Shown here: one piece after another, positions 26,722 through 35,990 of the stretch | Layout of the letters: each line of letters starts with the position of its first letter | Position numbering within the stretch: position 1 is the stretch's first letter | Assembly (NCBI GenBank): GCA_014653535.1 | Contig: JACWEK010000002.1 | Location: forward strand, 1 to 64,000 | Direction of reading: 5' to 3' | DNA length: 64,000 nucleotides | DNA from: Pelagibacterales bacterium SAG-MED43 | Lineage (GTDB): Bacteria > Pseudomonadota > Alphaproteobacteria > Pelagibacterales > Pelagibacteraceae | The notes under the pieces: model-generated | Databases searched by the model: none | Told to the model about the DNA's origin: nothing | The model's input: only the letters and a program-made list of their open reading frames with translations | Position numbers and translations under genes: made by a program

Positions 26722-27888
26722 ATGAAACTAGCCAAAAATTTAGATAACTTAGGAACGGAAACTGCATTTAGTGTATTAGCTGAAGCTAAAGCTTTAGAAG
26801 CTAAAGGAAATCCAATGATACATTTAGGTTTAGGCCAGCCTGATTTTAAAACACCTAAACATGTCGTTGAAGCTGCAAAAAAAGCCTTAGATGATGGTCA
26901 TCATGGTTATGTAATGTCAAATGGTATTCCTGAATGTAGACAAGCTGTAACAAGGTGGATTAAAAAACGTTACAACACGGATGTAGACTTTGAAAGAATT
27001 TTAATTATGCCAGGTGGAAAACCAACAATGAGTTATGCAATTCAATGTTTTGGTGAACCAGGAGCAGAAATAATTCACCCTACACCAGCTTTTCCAATTT
27101 ATGAGTCGATGATAAATTATACTGGATCAACACCTGTTCCTTATGATTTAACAGAGGATAAAGATTTAAAATTTAATCCTGAAAAAATTTTATCTCTAAT
27201 CACAGATAAAACTAGACTATTAATTTTAATTAATCCAAACAATCCTACAGGAAGTTTTGTGGAAAAATCTGATATAGATGTATTAGCTGAAGGGTTAAAA
27301 AAACACCCTCATGTAACGATTCTTAGTGATGAAATTTATAGTAGACAAATTTTTGACAATAAAGAGATGCCAACATTTTTTAATTACCCTGAATTAAGAG
27401 AAAGATTAATTGTACTAGAAGGATGGAGCAAAGCTTATTCAATGACTGGATGGAGATTGGGATGGAGCTTTTGGCCCAAAGAATTAGTTCCACATGTAAA
27501 CAAACTTTTAATCAACAGTGTCTCGTGTGTAAATGCTGCTGCACAATTCGCAGGGATTGCTGCCCTTGATGGACCAGATGATTCAATTGATGCAATGATG
27601 GTGAAATTTACACAAAGAAGGGACTTAATTCATAAAGGTTTGAATGATCTTCCAGGAGTTGAATGCAGTTTACCTGGTGGTGCTTTCTATGCATTTCCAA
27701 ATGTAAAAGGTACTGGAATGACAGGGGGTGAGTTTTGTAAAAGAGCTATGCACGAGGCTGGAGTTGCTATAGTGCCCGGTACTGCATTTGGTAAAACTTG
27801 CAATGATTATGTTAGGTTTAGTTTTGCTGCTTCACAAGATAATATTTCTCAAGCTTTAGAAAACGTAAAGAAAATGCTAATTAAATAA
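26722..27888 (+). CDS. Class I/II aminotransferase (aspartate aminotransferase-like)
   Basis: A 388-residue PLP enzyme. The PLP lysine sits in GWSKAYSMTGWRLGW near residue 235; other fold-I signatures are INPNNPTGSFVE near 175, SDEIYSRQ near 208 and the substrate Arg in YVRFSFA near the C-terminus. It transfers amino groups to or from 2-oxo acids, which would be the products of the two neighbouring oxidases. Substrate specificity is not determined by these motifs. Confidence 0.9.
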   Translation: MKLAKNLDNLGTETAFSVLAEAKALEAKGNPMIHLGLGQPDFKTPKHVVEAAKKALDDGHHGYVMSNGIPECRQAVTRWIKKRYNTDVDFERILIMPGGKPTMSYAIQCFGEPGAEIIHPTPAFPIYESMINYTGSTPVPYDLTEDKDLKFNPEKILSLITDKTRLLILINPNNPTGSFVEKSDIDVLAEGLKKHPHVTILSDEIYSRQIFDNKEMPTFFNYPELRERLIVLEGWSKAYSMTGWRLGWSFWPKELVPHVNKLLINSVSCVNAAAQFAGIAALDGPDDSIDAMMVKFTQRRDLIHKGLNDLPGVECSLPGGAFYAFPNVKGTGMTGGEFCKRAMHEAGVAIVPGTAFGKTCNDYVRFSFAASQDNISQALENVKKMLIK

Positions 27889-27926
27889 GCTGTATTTTTG
27901 TTAAAAATGTTATTAGTATTCTTTTA

Positions 27927-29300
27927 ATGAATGATCAAATTCAAGAAGAATTAAAAAAAATTTTTAACGGAAGATTTTCTACTTCTGAATCGACAAGGGC
28001 AAATTATGCTAGAGGTGAAGATACATATGATCCTATTTTATCTAAAGCAGTAGTTTTTCCAGAAACAAATGAAGAAGTTTCTAAAATATTAAGCTTATGT
28101 AATAAACATAAAATTCCAGTAGTTCCTTTTGGTACAGGAACTTCTTTAGAGGGAAATGTCGTCGGAAATGACAAGGGAATAACGATATCTTTAGAAAAAA
28201 TGAACAAAATTTTAAGTGTTAACGCTGAAGATTTTGATTGTCGGGTGCAGGCCTGCGTAACCAAAGAACAATTAAATGATTATTTGAGAGAGGATGGAGT
28301 TTTTTTCCCAATCGATCCTGGTGCAAATGCTGCTATAGGTGGCATGGCATCAACTTCGGCCTCAGGCACAATGGCTGTCAAATATGGCACTATGAAAACT
28401 GCAATAACAGGACTTACAGTTGTATTACCTAATGGTGATATAATAAAAACTGGAAGTAGAACTAAAAAAACTTCAGCAGGATATAATTTGACAAATCTTT
28501 TTATTGGTTCAGAGGGTACATTAGGTGTAATTACAGAAGTTCAATTAAGATTATCTCCTATTCCAGAGAGTATTATGAGTGCAGTTTGTCATTTTCCATC
28601 ACTAGAGATGGCAGTACAAACAGCTCAACAAGTTACGCAATATGGAGTTCCTATAGCAAGAATTGAGATGCTCAACAAAGAGCAAATGGAAATTAGTATT
28701 AATTATTCTAAATTAAAAGATATTGAGGCAGTACCAACACTATTTTTTGAATTTCATGGCTCTGAAACATCTAATCAAGAAAATATAAAGATTGTTGAAG
28801 AAATTTCAAAAGATAATAATGGAAGTTCATTTAAATGGGCAAAAGATTTAGAGGAAAGGAATAAACTCTGGAAAGCCAGGTGGGATGTATATTATTCTGT
28901 TAAAGCTTTGATAAATAATGGAAGGGTTTACTCAACCGATGTATGTCTTCCTATTTCAAAAATAACTGAATGTGTAAATTTTGCTGAGGAAGAAACAAAA
29001 AAACTAGGGCTTAGAGCTCCTATGGTTGGCCATTTAGGCGATGGAAATTTTCATGTGATCTTACCTTATGATCCTAAAGAAGAGGGAACATATGATAAAA
29101 TAAGGGATTTTAGTGATCTATTAATTGAAAAAACTTTAGAATTAAATGGAACTATAACAGGAGAACATGGAGTTGGACTTCATAAAAAAGCTTATTTACT
29201 ACAAGAGCATGGTGACAGCATTCCATTAATGAGAACTATCAAAAGAAGTATCGACCAGAATAATATAATGAATCCTGGCAAAATATTTGATTTAAATTAA
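27927..29300 (+). CDS. FAD-linked D-2-hydroxy-acid dehydrogenase (GlcD/Dld type)
   Basis: A 457-residue enzyme of the FAD-binding type 4 family. The FAD pyrophosphate region is VPFGTGTSLEGNV near residue 68 and DPGANAAIGGMASTSASGTM near 132; the C-terminal signature GEHGVGLHKKAYL lies near 415. Such enzymes oxidise D-lactate or glycolate and feed electrons to cytochromes or quinone. The lack of adjacent glcE and glcF homologues favours a single-subunit dehydrogenase over glycolate oxidase. Confidence 0.88.
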   Translation: MNDQIQEELKKIFNGRFSTSESTRANYARGEDTYDPILSKAVVFPETNEEVSKILSLCNKHKIPVVPFGTGTSLEGNVVGNDKGITISLEKMNKILSVNAEDFDCRVQACVTKEQLNDYLREDGVFFPIDPGANAAIGGMASTSASGTMAVKYGTMKTAITGLTVVLPNGDIIKTGSRTKKTSAGYNLTNLFIGSEGTLGVITEVQLRLSPIPESIMSAVCHFPSLEMAVQTAQQVTQYGVPIARIEMLNKEQMEISINYSKLKDIEAVPTLFFEFHGSETSNQENIKIVEEISKDNNGSSFKWAKDLEERNKLWKARWDVYYSVKALINNGRVYSTDVCLPISKITECVNFAEEETKKLGLRAPMVGHLGDGNFHVILPYDPKEEGTYDKIRDFSDLLIEKTLELNGTITGEHGVGLHKKAYLLQEHGDSIPLMRTIKRSIDQNNIMNPGKIFDLN

Positions 29301-29311
29301 TAAACATACAA

Positions 29312-30265
29312 ATGAAAAAAATTTTAATAACCAGGAGATTAATTAAAGATAGTGAAGATAAAGCAGTAAAAATTTTTGACGCAAAACTGAATTCAAATGA
29401 TGAATTATATTCTCAACAAAAGGTAATAGAGATGAGTCAAGGGTGTGATGGAGTTTTAACTTCATTGACTGATAAAATGGATAAACAAACAATAGATATG
29501 TTACCTGATACAGTAAAAATTATTTCAAATTTTGCAGTAGGTTTTGGAAATATTGATTTAGATGCTGCAAAAAAAAGAGGTATTGCAGTTACAAATACCC
29601 CTGAGGTATTGTCAGATGCAACTGCTGAAATAGGTATTCTATTAATATTAGGAGCATGCAGAAGAGCATCTGAAGGAATAGAGTCAGCTAGAGAAGGAGG
29701 ATGGAAATGGTCAGCTGATTATTTAATAGGAAAACAATTGACTGGTACAAGATTAGGTGTTTTGGGAATGGGAAGAATTGGACAAAAGATTGCAAAAATT
29801 GCTAAATCTTTAGGAATGATAATTCATTATCATAATCGATCAAAATTAAGTGAAGAAAAGGAAAATGGTGCTGTATATCATGACAATGTAAAAAGTTTAT
29901 TTTCTGTTTCAGATGTATTGTCTATTTGTTGCCCAGCCACAAAAGAAACAGAAAACATGATTAATAAGGAAACTGTCGAGTTTTTTCCAAAGGGTTCAGT
30001 AATTACAAATGTAGCAAGAGGAGATATAGTTGATGATGAAGCGTTGATAGATGCTTTGAATAGGAGAAAGATTTATGCAGTAGGCCTCGATGTATACAAA
30101 AATGAACCAAATTTAAATCCAGGTTATTTAAAAATTAAAACAGCTTTTATTTTACCCCACTTAGGAAGTGCCACCAAACACACTAGAATAGCAATGGCAA
30201 ATTTAGCTATTGATAACATAGATGAATTTTTTAAAACTGGAAATTGCTCAAATAAAGTTAATTAA
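29312..30265 (+). CDS. D-isomer 2-hydroxy-acid dehydrogenase (glyoxylate reductase-like)
   Basis: A 317-residue NAD(P)-dependent enzyme. Rossmann motif GVLGMGRIGQKIAK is near residue 150, and the catalytic Arg, Glu and His lie in NVARGDIVDDEAL, YKNEPN and LPHLGSATKHTR. Relatives reduce glyoxylate or hydroxypyruvate. In this locus it can interconvert 2-oxo and D-2-hydroxy acids next to the FAD-linked D-hydroxy-acid dehydrogenase. It ends the five-gene enzyme set that precedes the TRAP transporter. Confidence 0.9.
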   Translation: MKKILITRRLIKDSEDKAVKIFDAKLNSNDELYSQQKVIEMSQGCDGVLTSLTDKMDKQTIDMLPDTVKIISNFAVGFGNIDLDAAKKRGIAVTNTPEVLSDATAEIGILLILGACRRASEGIESAREGGWKWSADYLIGKQLTGTRLGVLGMGRIGQKIAKIAKSLGMIIHYHNRSKLSEEKENGAVYHDNVKSLFSVSDVLSICCPATKETENMINKETVEFFPKGSVITNVARGDIVDDEALIDALNRRKIYAVGLDVYKNEPNLNPGYLKIKTAFILPHLGSATKHTRIAMANLAIDNIDEFFKTGNCSNKVN

Positions 30266-30330
30266 TTCTACTTGAGATTGTATAAAGGTTGGATTATGCG
30301 ACATCTACACCTTTTTTTTAAAAGACTCTA

Positions 30331-30359
30331 TTCTGATTCTATGTTTAAATTATTATAGT
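30331..30359 (+). promoter_or_regulatory. Putative promoter of the TRAP operon
   Basis: A TATAGT -10 box (30354-30359) follows a weak TTCTGA -35 with a 17-base spacer, 24 bases before the binding-protein ATG. A strong ribosome site (AGGAG) lies just before that ATG. The call rests on consensus spacing only. Confidence 0.4.
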
Positions 30360-30383
30360 TAATTAACTACTAGAGGAGAAATA

Positions 30384-31541
30384 ATGACAAAAGAAAATAA
30401 ATCATTGAAGATTAAAACTTCTTCAAGACGTAAGTTCTTTAAAACTGCTGCTAAAGCAGGAGCTGTTGCTGCAGCTACTGTTGCAATGCCAAACATTGCA
30501 AGAGCAGACGGTCATGTAACATTAAAGATGCAAGCAGCTTGGCCTTCAGGCGCTAACATCTTTTTTGAAATGGCTGGGGATTACTGTAACATGGTTAAAG
30601 AAATGTCTGGAGGTTCACTTAAGATTGATCTTCAACCAGTAGGTTCAGTTGTAAAAACTTCAGAAATAGGTGCAGCTGTTAGTGACGGTAACTTAGATAT
30701 GGGTCACTGGGTAACAGCATATTGGTATGGAAAAAATCCTGCCGCTTCACTATTTGGAACTGGTCCTTCATATGGAATGTCATCTCAAGAAGTTATGGGA
30801 TGGATGGAGTATGGTGGAGGAAGAAAACTGTATGATGAAGCAGTAGCTTCAGTTGGATTCGATTATATTGGATTCTTTCATATGCCTATGCCAGCACAAC
30901 CTTTTGGTTGGTTCAAAAAGAACGTAACAAAAGTATCTGATGTTAAAGGTATGAAGTATAGAACGGTTGGTTTAGCGACTAACGTTTTGACTGCTATGGG
31001 AATGGTCGTAAGACAATTACCAGGTGGTGAAATTCAACCAGCGATGAAAACTGGTTTGATCGATGCTGCAGAGTTTAACAACCCTACATCAGACTCACAG
31101 TTTGGAATGCAAGACGTATCTAAACACTATCACTTAGGTAGTTTCCACCAGTCTCAAGAAATGTTTGAGATACCGGTGAACAAGAAAAGATACAATAGCC
31201 TTTCACCTGCTCATCAAGCTATCTTGAAAAATGCTGCTTATGCTGCAAACTCAGATAACTACTTTAAAGCTTTAGTTAGATATTCAGCTGACTTAGCTAA
31301 GTTGATGAATGAGCATAAGGTAAATGTTTACCAAACATCTGATGCAATTTTAGCTGAACAATTAAAAGGTTGGGATAAAATTGTTGGTGATTTTTCAAAG
31401 AAAGATCCTTTCTTTAAGAAAATTATCGAATCTCAAAAAGCATATGCTAAGAGAACTATGAAGTATCTGTTGATGAATCAACCGAACTACAAATTAGCTT
31501 ATGAAAATGAGTTTGGTCCAATTGGAAAAGTTAAAATTTAA
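30384..31541 (+). CDS. dctP: TRAP transporter substrate-binding protein (DctP family)
   Basis: A 385-residue periplasmic binding protein with a twin-arginine leader: SSRRKFFKTA at residues 13-22, a hydrophobic run and ARA before the mature start. The binding-domain region GWFKKNVTKVSDVKGMKYRT near residue 175 and DAAEFNNPTSD near 225 match the branch that binds 2-oxo or hydroxy monocarboxylates, although the ligand is inferred. The gene has a strong ribosome site and is followed by a terminator-like hairpin before the membrane subunits, which would give more binding protein than permease. Codon use is less AT-biased than its neighbours, in line with high expression. Confidence 0.9.
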   Translation: MTKENKSLKIKTSSRRKFFKTAAKAGAVAAATVAMPNIARADGHVTLKMQAAWPSGANIFFEMAGDYCNMVKEMSGGSLKIDLQPVGSVVKTSEIGAAVSDGNLDMGHWVTAYWYGKNPAASLFGTGPSYGMSSQEVMGWMEYGGGRKLYDEAVASVGFDYIGFFHMPMPAQPFGWFKKNVTKVSDVKGMKYRTVGLATNVLTAMGMVVRQLPGGEIQPAMKTGLIDAAEFNNPTSDSQFGMQDVSKHYHLGSFHQSQEMFEIPVNKKRYNSLSPAHQAILKNAAYAANSDNYFKALVRYSADLAKLMNEHKVNVYQTSDAILAEQLKGWDKIVGDFSKKDPFFKKIIESQKAYAKRTMKYLLMNQPNYKLAYENEFGPIGKVKI

Positions 31542-31563
31542 TTAACTTTAAAAGATTTAAATT

Positions 31564-31593
31564 AAAGGGGGTTTAAAAACCCCCTTTTTTTTT
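31564..31593 (+). terminator. Intrinsic terminator/attenuator after dctP
   Basis: A five-base G run (31567-31571) pairs with a five-base C run (31580-31584), extended by flanking A/T pairs, and is followed by nine T residues. It lies 22 bases beyond the dctP stop and 30 before the small permease gene, so it probably makes partial read-through within the TRAP operon. Confidence 0.85.
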
Positions 31594-31622
31594 GCCGAAA
31601 TTTACTATACTTATAAATTATT

Positions 31623-32207
31623 ATGGAATCTTACATTAAATTTGCAGACACACTAAGTACTTCAATGGGTAAGTCTTTCTCCTGGTGCATAGTTATTTTA
31701 ATGGGAGGCACAGTCTACGAAGTAGTAATGGCTTATGCTTTTAATGCACCTACATTATGGAATTTTGATTTTAGTATGCAAATGTATGGAGCTATATTGA
31801 TGATGTCTGGTGCATATTGTCTTGCAACTGAAGCTCATGTAAGAGGAGATGTAATTTATAGATTATTTAGCCAAAAAACTCAGGCATGGATAGATTTAAT
31901 CCTATATTTTATTTTCTTTTTTCCAGGAGTTATAGCTTTAGCATTTTATGGTTATGAGTATGCAGCTCAAGCTTGGAAAATTAAAGAGACTAGCTGGAGC
32001 AGTCCAGCTCAAATTCAAATTTATATGGTAAAATCTATGATCCCTGCTGCAGGTGTTATGTTAATTATTCAGGGAGTAAGTGAAGTATTCAGATCTCTAA
32101 TCTGCATAAAAACTGGTATTTGGCCTTCGCGAATGGTTGTCGCTGAAGAAACAGATAAAATTTTAATGAGAACTTCTCAAGCAGAGGATAAGAACAATGT
32201 TATTTAG
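31623..32207 (+). CDS. dctQ: TRAP transporter small permease (DctQ)
   Basis: A 194-residue membrane protein with four helices and the family segments CLATEAHVRGDVIYRLF near residue 65 and SWSSPAQIQIYMVKSMIP near 127. The wording of these segments fits the DctQ branch accompanying 2-oxo-acid or mannitol/chloroaromatic-type binding proteins. It overlaps dctM by eleven bases. Confidence 0.92.
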   Translation: MESYIKFADTLSTSMGKSFSWCIVILMGGTVYEVVMAYAFNAPTLWNFDFSMQMYGAILMMSGAYCLATEAHVRGDVIYRLFSQKTQAWIDLILYFIFFFPGVIALAFYGYEYAAQAWKIKETSWSSPAQIQIYMVKSMIPAAGVMLIIQGVSEVFRSLICIKTGIWPSRMVVAEETDKILMRTSQAEDKNNVI

Positions 32208-33558
32208 TCTTACAAATCCAGAAGTTGCAATTCTAATGATGGGCGTTTTTTTATTTGCAGTATTATTAGGTTTTCCAATAGCTTTTACTCTGATGGCGAT
32301 GGGAATAGGTTTTGGTTATTATGCTTATTACGATCCAGTTTTAATGGATCACCTTTTTGACAATAGAATATTTTCTTTATTCGTTAAAAATACTTACACA
32401 GTTATGGATAACAATGTGCTTACTGCAGTACCCCTTTTTTTATTTATGGGATATTTGGTTGAAAGAGCTGGGATTGTAGCTAAATTATTTTTTGCAATAA
32501 GACTTGCCGCTCATAGATTGCCTGCATCTATGGCTGTAGCAGCATTAATAACCTGTACTTTATTTTCTACGGCGACAGGAATTATTGGAGCAGTGGTAAC
32601 ATTAATGGGCTTATTAGCTTGGCCTGCGATGGTTAAAGCGGGATATGATAAAAAATTTGCATCAGGAATAATTTGTAGTGGTGGTTGCTTAGGAATTTTA
32701 ATTCCTCCAAGCATAATGTTAATTGTATATTCAGTAATTGCACAATTATCACCATTAAGATTATTTGCTGCAGCAATTTTTCCAGGATTAATGTTAGCAG
32801 GACTATATATTGGATATGCAATTTTTAGAGCATGGCTTAATCCTTCAATAGCTCCACGACCACCAGCTGAAGATATTCCACCAAGAGCAGAAATTTTAAA
32901 AGAAGTCCTAGTTTCCTTTGTTCCTTTGTTTGGTTTGATAATGCTTGTGCTTGGAACGATTTTGGCGGGGATTGCCACCCCAGCAGAAGCTGCAGCCGCT
33001 GGAGCTTTTGGTGCTTTAATTTTATCTTGGTTTTATAAAACACTTAAATGGCAAAATTTTAAAGAATCTGTCTTTTTAACAGCAAAAACTACCGCAATGA
33101 TTATGTGGTTATTTATTGGATCTTGGACTTTTTCTTCAGTCTTTTCTTATTTAGGTGGTCATGAGGTATTTGAACATTTCTTTACATCAATAAATATAAC
33201 AACATGGCAATTTTTAATAATAACTCAAATAATAATTTTTCTTTTAGGCTGGCCCTTAGAATGGACAGAAATTTTAATTATATTTGTACCAATATTTTTA
33301 CCATTATTAGAAATATTTAATGTTAATCCCTATTTTTTTGCAATGTTAATTGCATTAAACTTACAAACATCCTTTTTAACTCCTCCAATGGCTATGTCCG
33401 CCTATTATCTCAAAGGAGTGCAAAAAACTAACGTTGAACTATTAGAAATATTTAAGGGCATCATGCCGTTTTTGGGCATAGTTATTTTTGGAATGTTTTT
33501 GATGTATATGTTTCCTGGAATTGCTTTATGGCTTCCAGAAGTATTGTTTGCAGACTAA
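32197..33558 (+). CDS. dctM: TRAP transporter large permease (DctM)
   Basis: A 453-residue protein with about twelve membrane helices. The conserved SGGCLGILIPPSIMLIVYSV segment near residue 165 and ATPAEAAAAGAFGA near 262 identify the large TRAP subunit that couples transport to the sodium gradient. Together with DctP and DctQ it forms a complete importer. The amidase start lies six bases after its stop. Confidence 0.95.
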   Translation: MLFSLTNPEVAILMMGVFLFAVLLGFPIAFTLMAMGIGFGYYAYYDPVLMDHLFDNRIFSLFVKNTYTVMDNNVLTAVPLFLFMGYLVERAGIVAKLFFAIRLAAHRLPASMAVAALITCTLFSTATGIIGAVVTLMGLLAWPAMVKAGYDKKFASGIICSGGCLGILIPPSIMLIVYSVIAQLSPLRLFAAAIFPGLMLAGLYIGYAIFRAWLNPSIAPRPPAEDIPPRAEILKEVLVSFVPLFGLIMLVLGTILAGIATPAEAAAAGAFGALILSWFYKTLKWQNFKESVFLTAKTTAMIMWLFIGSWTFSSVFSYLGGHEVFEHFFTSINITTWQFLIITQIIIFLLGWPLEWTEILIIFVPIFLPLLEIFNVNPYFFAMLIALNLQTSFLTPPMAMSAYYLKGVQKTNVELLEIFKGIMPFLGIVIFGMFLMYMFPGIALWLPEVLFAD

Positions 33559-33563
33559 AAAAA

Positions 33564-34889
33564 ATGATTGATATATTTTCGTTAAGTGTTGAAGATTTAG
33601 CCTCAAAAATCAAAGAAGGCCATTTAAGCTCAGTTGAAGTTTGCAAAAAATATATTGAAAGAATAAGTAAATTTGAAAAAGATATTAAAGCATGGACTCA
33701 CTTTGATAAAAAAGTTTTATTGGAGAAGGCTGCTGACGCAGATGAGCACAGAAAATCAGGAAAACCTGTAGGTTCATTACACGGAGTTCCAATAGCTTTA
33801 AAAGATATAATAGGAACTGTAGATATGCCAACAGAGTGCGGAACAACTATTAGAAAAGGTAAATCTTATTCTCAAAATGCTGAGATAGTTGAACTTTTAC
33901 ATTCTGCTGGTGCTATTGTAATGGGCAAAACAGCTACTTCAGAATTAGCATATCTCAGTCCACCAAAAACTACCAATCCTCATGATTACTCACGCACGCC
34001 AGGTGGTTCATCTAGCGGTTCAGCAGCTTCAGTTGCATCTCTAATGGCTCCACTTTCAATTGGGTCACAAACTGGGGGATCAGTTATAAGACCCGCTTCC
34101 TATTGTGGTGTCGTTGGATATAAACCAACTTATGGTTTAATTTCAAGAAATGGTGTTTTGAGAACTTCCTACGCGCTAGATCATATTGGTATATTTGGAA
34201 GAAGTGTTCAAGATGTAGCTTTACTAGCAAAAGTTTTAATTAAAAAAGATCATCATGATCCAGCAACTATTTATTACTCAGCAGAAAATATTTTAGAAGA
34301 AACAAAAAAAGGTCCTGCATATGAACCTAAGTTTATTTTTTACAAATCAGACTATTGGAAAATAATTGATAAAAAATCTAGAGAGTCTTTTGAATACTTT
34401 ATAAAGTCATTTAAAAATATTGAGGTATTTGATACTCCATCATATTTTAAAGATATACATAAATATCATCAGATTATTCATGAATCAGATTTGGCTAATA
34501 ATTTTGCGATGTATTATAAAAAGTATAAAACAAAATTATCAAAATATATGCAAACTGCTATAACTAAAGGCAACAAGTATTCAGCAAAAGAATATGCTGA
34601 GGCAATTGATTTTAAAAAAAGAAGTTATGAGTCTTACCAAGAAGTATTTGAGGATTACCATGGTGTGCTATCGCCCTCTAGTCCTGGTGTAGCACCTAAA
34701 GGCTTGAAGAGCACTGGAACAGCAGAATTTAACAAAGTCTGGTCTTATCTAGGAACACCATGTATATCTCTTCCGTTGCTTGAAGGTGAAAATAATCTAC
34801 CATTAGGGGTTCAGCTAATAGGAGATCGTTATGATGATCATAGGTTTTTAGGTGTTGCTAATTGGTTAGAAAAGGAATGTAATAATTAA
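33564..34889 (+). CDS. Amidase (amidase-signature family)
   Basis: A 441-residue enzyme with the Ser-cisSer-Lys triad of the amidase-signature family: the Lys in VPIALKDIIGT near residue 82 and the Gly/Ser stretch PGGSSSGSAASVA near 157, followed by GSQTGGSVIRPASYCG. The start is the ATG giving MIDIFSLS; an upstream ATG overlaps dctM and adds non-family residues. GatA is unlikely because gatB and gatC are not nearby. It probably hydrolyses an amide related to the TRAP substrate. Confidence 0.88.
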   Translation: MIDIFSLSVEDLASKIKEGHLSSVEVCKKYIERISKFEKDIKAWTHFDKKVLLEKAADADEHRKSGKPVGSLHGVPIALKDIIGTVDMPTECGTTIRKGKSYSQNAEIVELLHSAGAIVMGKTATSELAYLSPPKTTNPHDYSRTPGGSSSGSAASVASLMAPLSIGSQTGGSVIRPASYCGVVGYKPTYGLISRNGVLRTSYALDHIGIFGRSVQDVALLAKVLIKKDHHDPATIYYSAENILEETKKGPAYEPKFIFYKSDYWKIIDKKSRESFEYFIKSFKNIEVFDTPSYFKDIHKYHQIIHESDLANNFAMYYKKYKTKLSKYMQTAITKGNKYSAKEYAEAIDFKKRSYESYQEVFEDYHGVLSPSSPGVAPKGLKSTGTAEFNKVWSYLGTPCISLPLLEGENNLPLGVQLIGDRYDDHRFLGVANWLEKECNN

Positions 34890-34890
34890 G

Positions 34891-35067
34891 ATGCAAAAAT
34901 TTACTACGTTTTTAGGTTCTTTACTTGCGATTGCCTTTTTAGTGGGCCTTGCATTTACATTAACAAGATCATCGATGATAGGTTTTTTTGATGTATTGCC
35001 TGTTTATATTTTAATGGGTATCGCAATCTTTATGATGGTTTATGAAGCCTTCTTTGATAAAAAATAA
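34891..35067 (+). CDS. Small two-helix membrane protein
   Basis: A 58-residue protein starting one base after the amidase stop, with two hydrophobic segments (about residues 7-23 and 36-52) and a charged tail ending FFDKK. I do not recognise the family. Tight spacing, a clean ATG and consistent hydrophobicity support a real gene. It may belong to the TRAP-amidase transcript. Confidence 0.6.
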   Translation: MQKFTTFLGSLLAIAFLVGLAFTLTRSSMIGFFDVLPVYILMGIAIFMMVYEAFFDKK

Positions 35068-35084
35068 ATAATCCAAGTAAATCA

Positions 35085-35990
35085 TTGAGCAATAAAACTA
35101 ATAATCTTTTAGCACTCTCACTTTTGTTTATCCAGCCAATTTTTATGGCATCAAATTTAGTTGTAGCTCGAGGAGGTGTTGAGTATGTTCCACCAATTTC
35201 CTTAGCATTTTGGAGATGGACATTAGTTTTTTTAATTCTCCTACCCTTTACTTATGTAACCTTAAAAAAAAATTATAAAATTTTAAAAAAAGAATATAAA
35301 AAACTTTTTTTCTTAGGTGCAACTGGCTGCGGTATCTGTGGTGCGTTCCCTTTTTTAGCTGGTCAAACCACTACAGTTACTAATATGGGAATTATATATA
35401 CGTCTTCTCCAATATTTATAATTTTGATTTCTAGTATTTTTTTTAATGAAAAAATTAATTTAACTAAGATTATTGGGCTTATAACTTGTTTAATTGGAGT
35501 CTTTGCAATTATTATAAAGGGTGATTTTTACTTATTAATAAATCTAAATTTTACAATTGGTGATCTTTGGATGTTAGCTGCTGCTATAGGATGGGCATTA
35601 TATTCAATTTACTTGTTTTATTGGAAATCAAAACTTGAGATTTTTCAAAGATTTACTTTGATTGCATTTTTTGGTGCAGTTAGTTTATTTCCTTTTTATA
35701 TTGGGGAAGAAATTTTTTTTGAAAAAACTGTATTTAATAAACAATTTTTAATGTGGGTAATTTTTGCAGCTATTTCTCCAGGTATAATTGCATTCACACT
35801 TTATACTATTACACAAAAAAAACTTGGTGCCTCTTTGACCGGATTTACATTATATATTTTTACAATCTATGGAGCGATATATGGTTATTTTTTATTTGGA
35901 GAAAAATTAGAAAACTATCATTTGATAGGAACAATTTTGGTATTTATTGGTGTATATTTAGCAAAGAAAAAAAATGTTCAAAAAATTTAG
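35085..35990 (+). CDS. DMT superfamily transporter (EamA domains)
   Basis: A 301-residue protein with ten membrane helices arranged as two EamA repeats: about residues 10-140 (FWRWTLVFLILLPF; MGIIYTSSPIFIILISSIFF) and about 155-295 (AAAIGWALYSIYLFYWK; AISPGIIAFTLYTITQKKLG). Such proteins export or import amino acids and metabolites; the substrate is unknown. The start appears to be TTG. It overlaps the following hydrolase gene by seventeen bases. Confidence 0.88.
   Translation: MSNKTNNLLALSLLFIQPIFMASNLVVARGGVEYVPPISLAFWRWTLVFLILLPFTYVTLKKNYKILKKEYKKLFFLGATGCGICGAFPFLAGQTTTVTNMGIIYTSSPIFIILISSIFFNEKINLTKIIGLITCLIGVFAIIIKGDFYLLINLNFTIGDLWMLAAAIGWALYSIYLFYWKSKLEIFQRFTLIAFFGAVSLFPFYIGEEIFFEKTVFNKQFLMWVIFAAISPGIIAFTLYTITQKKLGASLTGFTLYIFTIYGAIYGYFLFGEKLENYHLIGTILVFIGVYLAKKKNVQKI

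Noticed and set aside
30284-30314. Terminator before the TRAP operon (AAAGGT...ACCTTT then T-run)
   Set aside because: The arms are only six A/T-rich pairs around a 19-base loop, too weak to support as a feature, although a T-run follows.
32511-32978. Long minus-strand frame inside dctM
   Set aside because: It is a shadow of the well-supported dctM coding sequence; composition and family motifs support only the plus strand.
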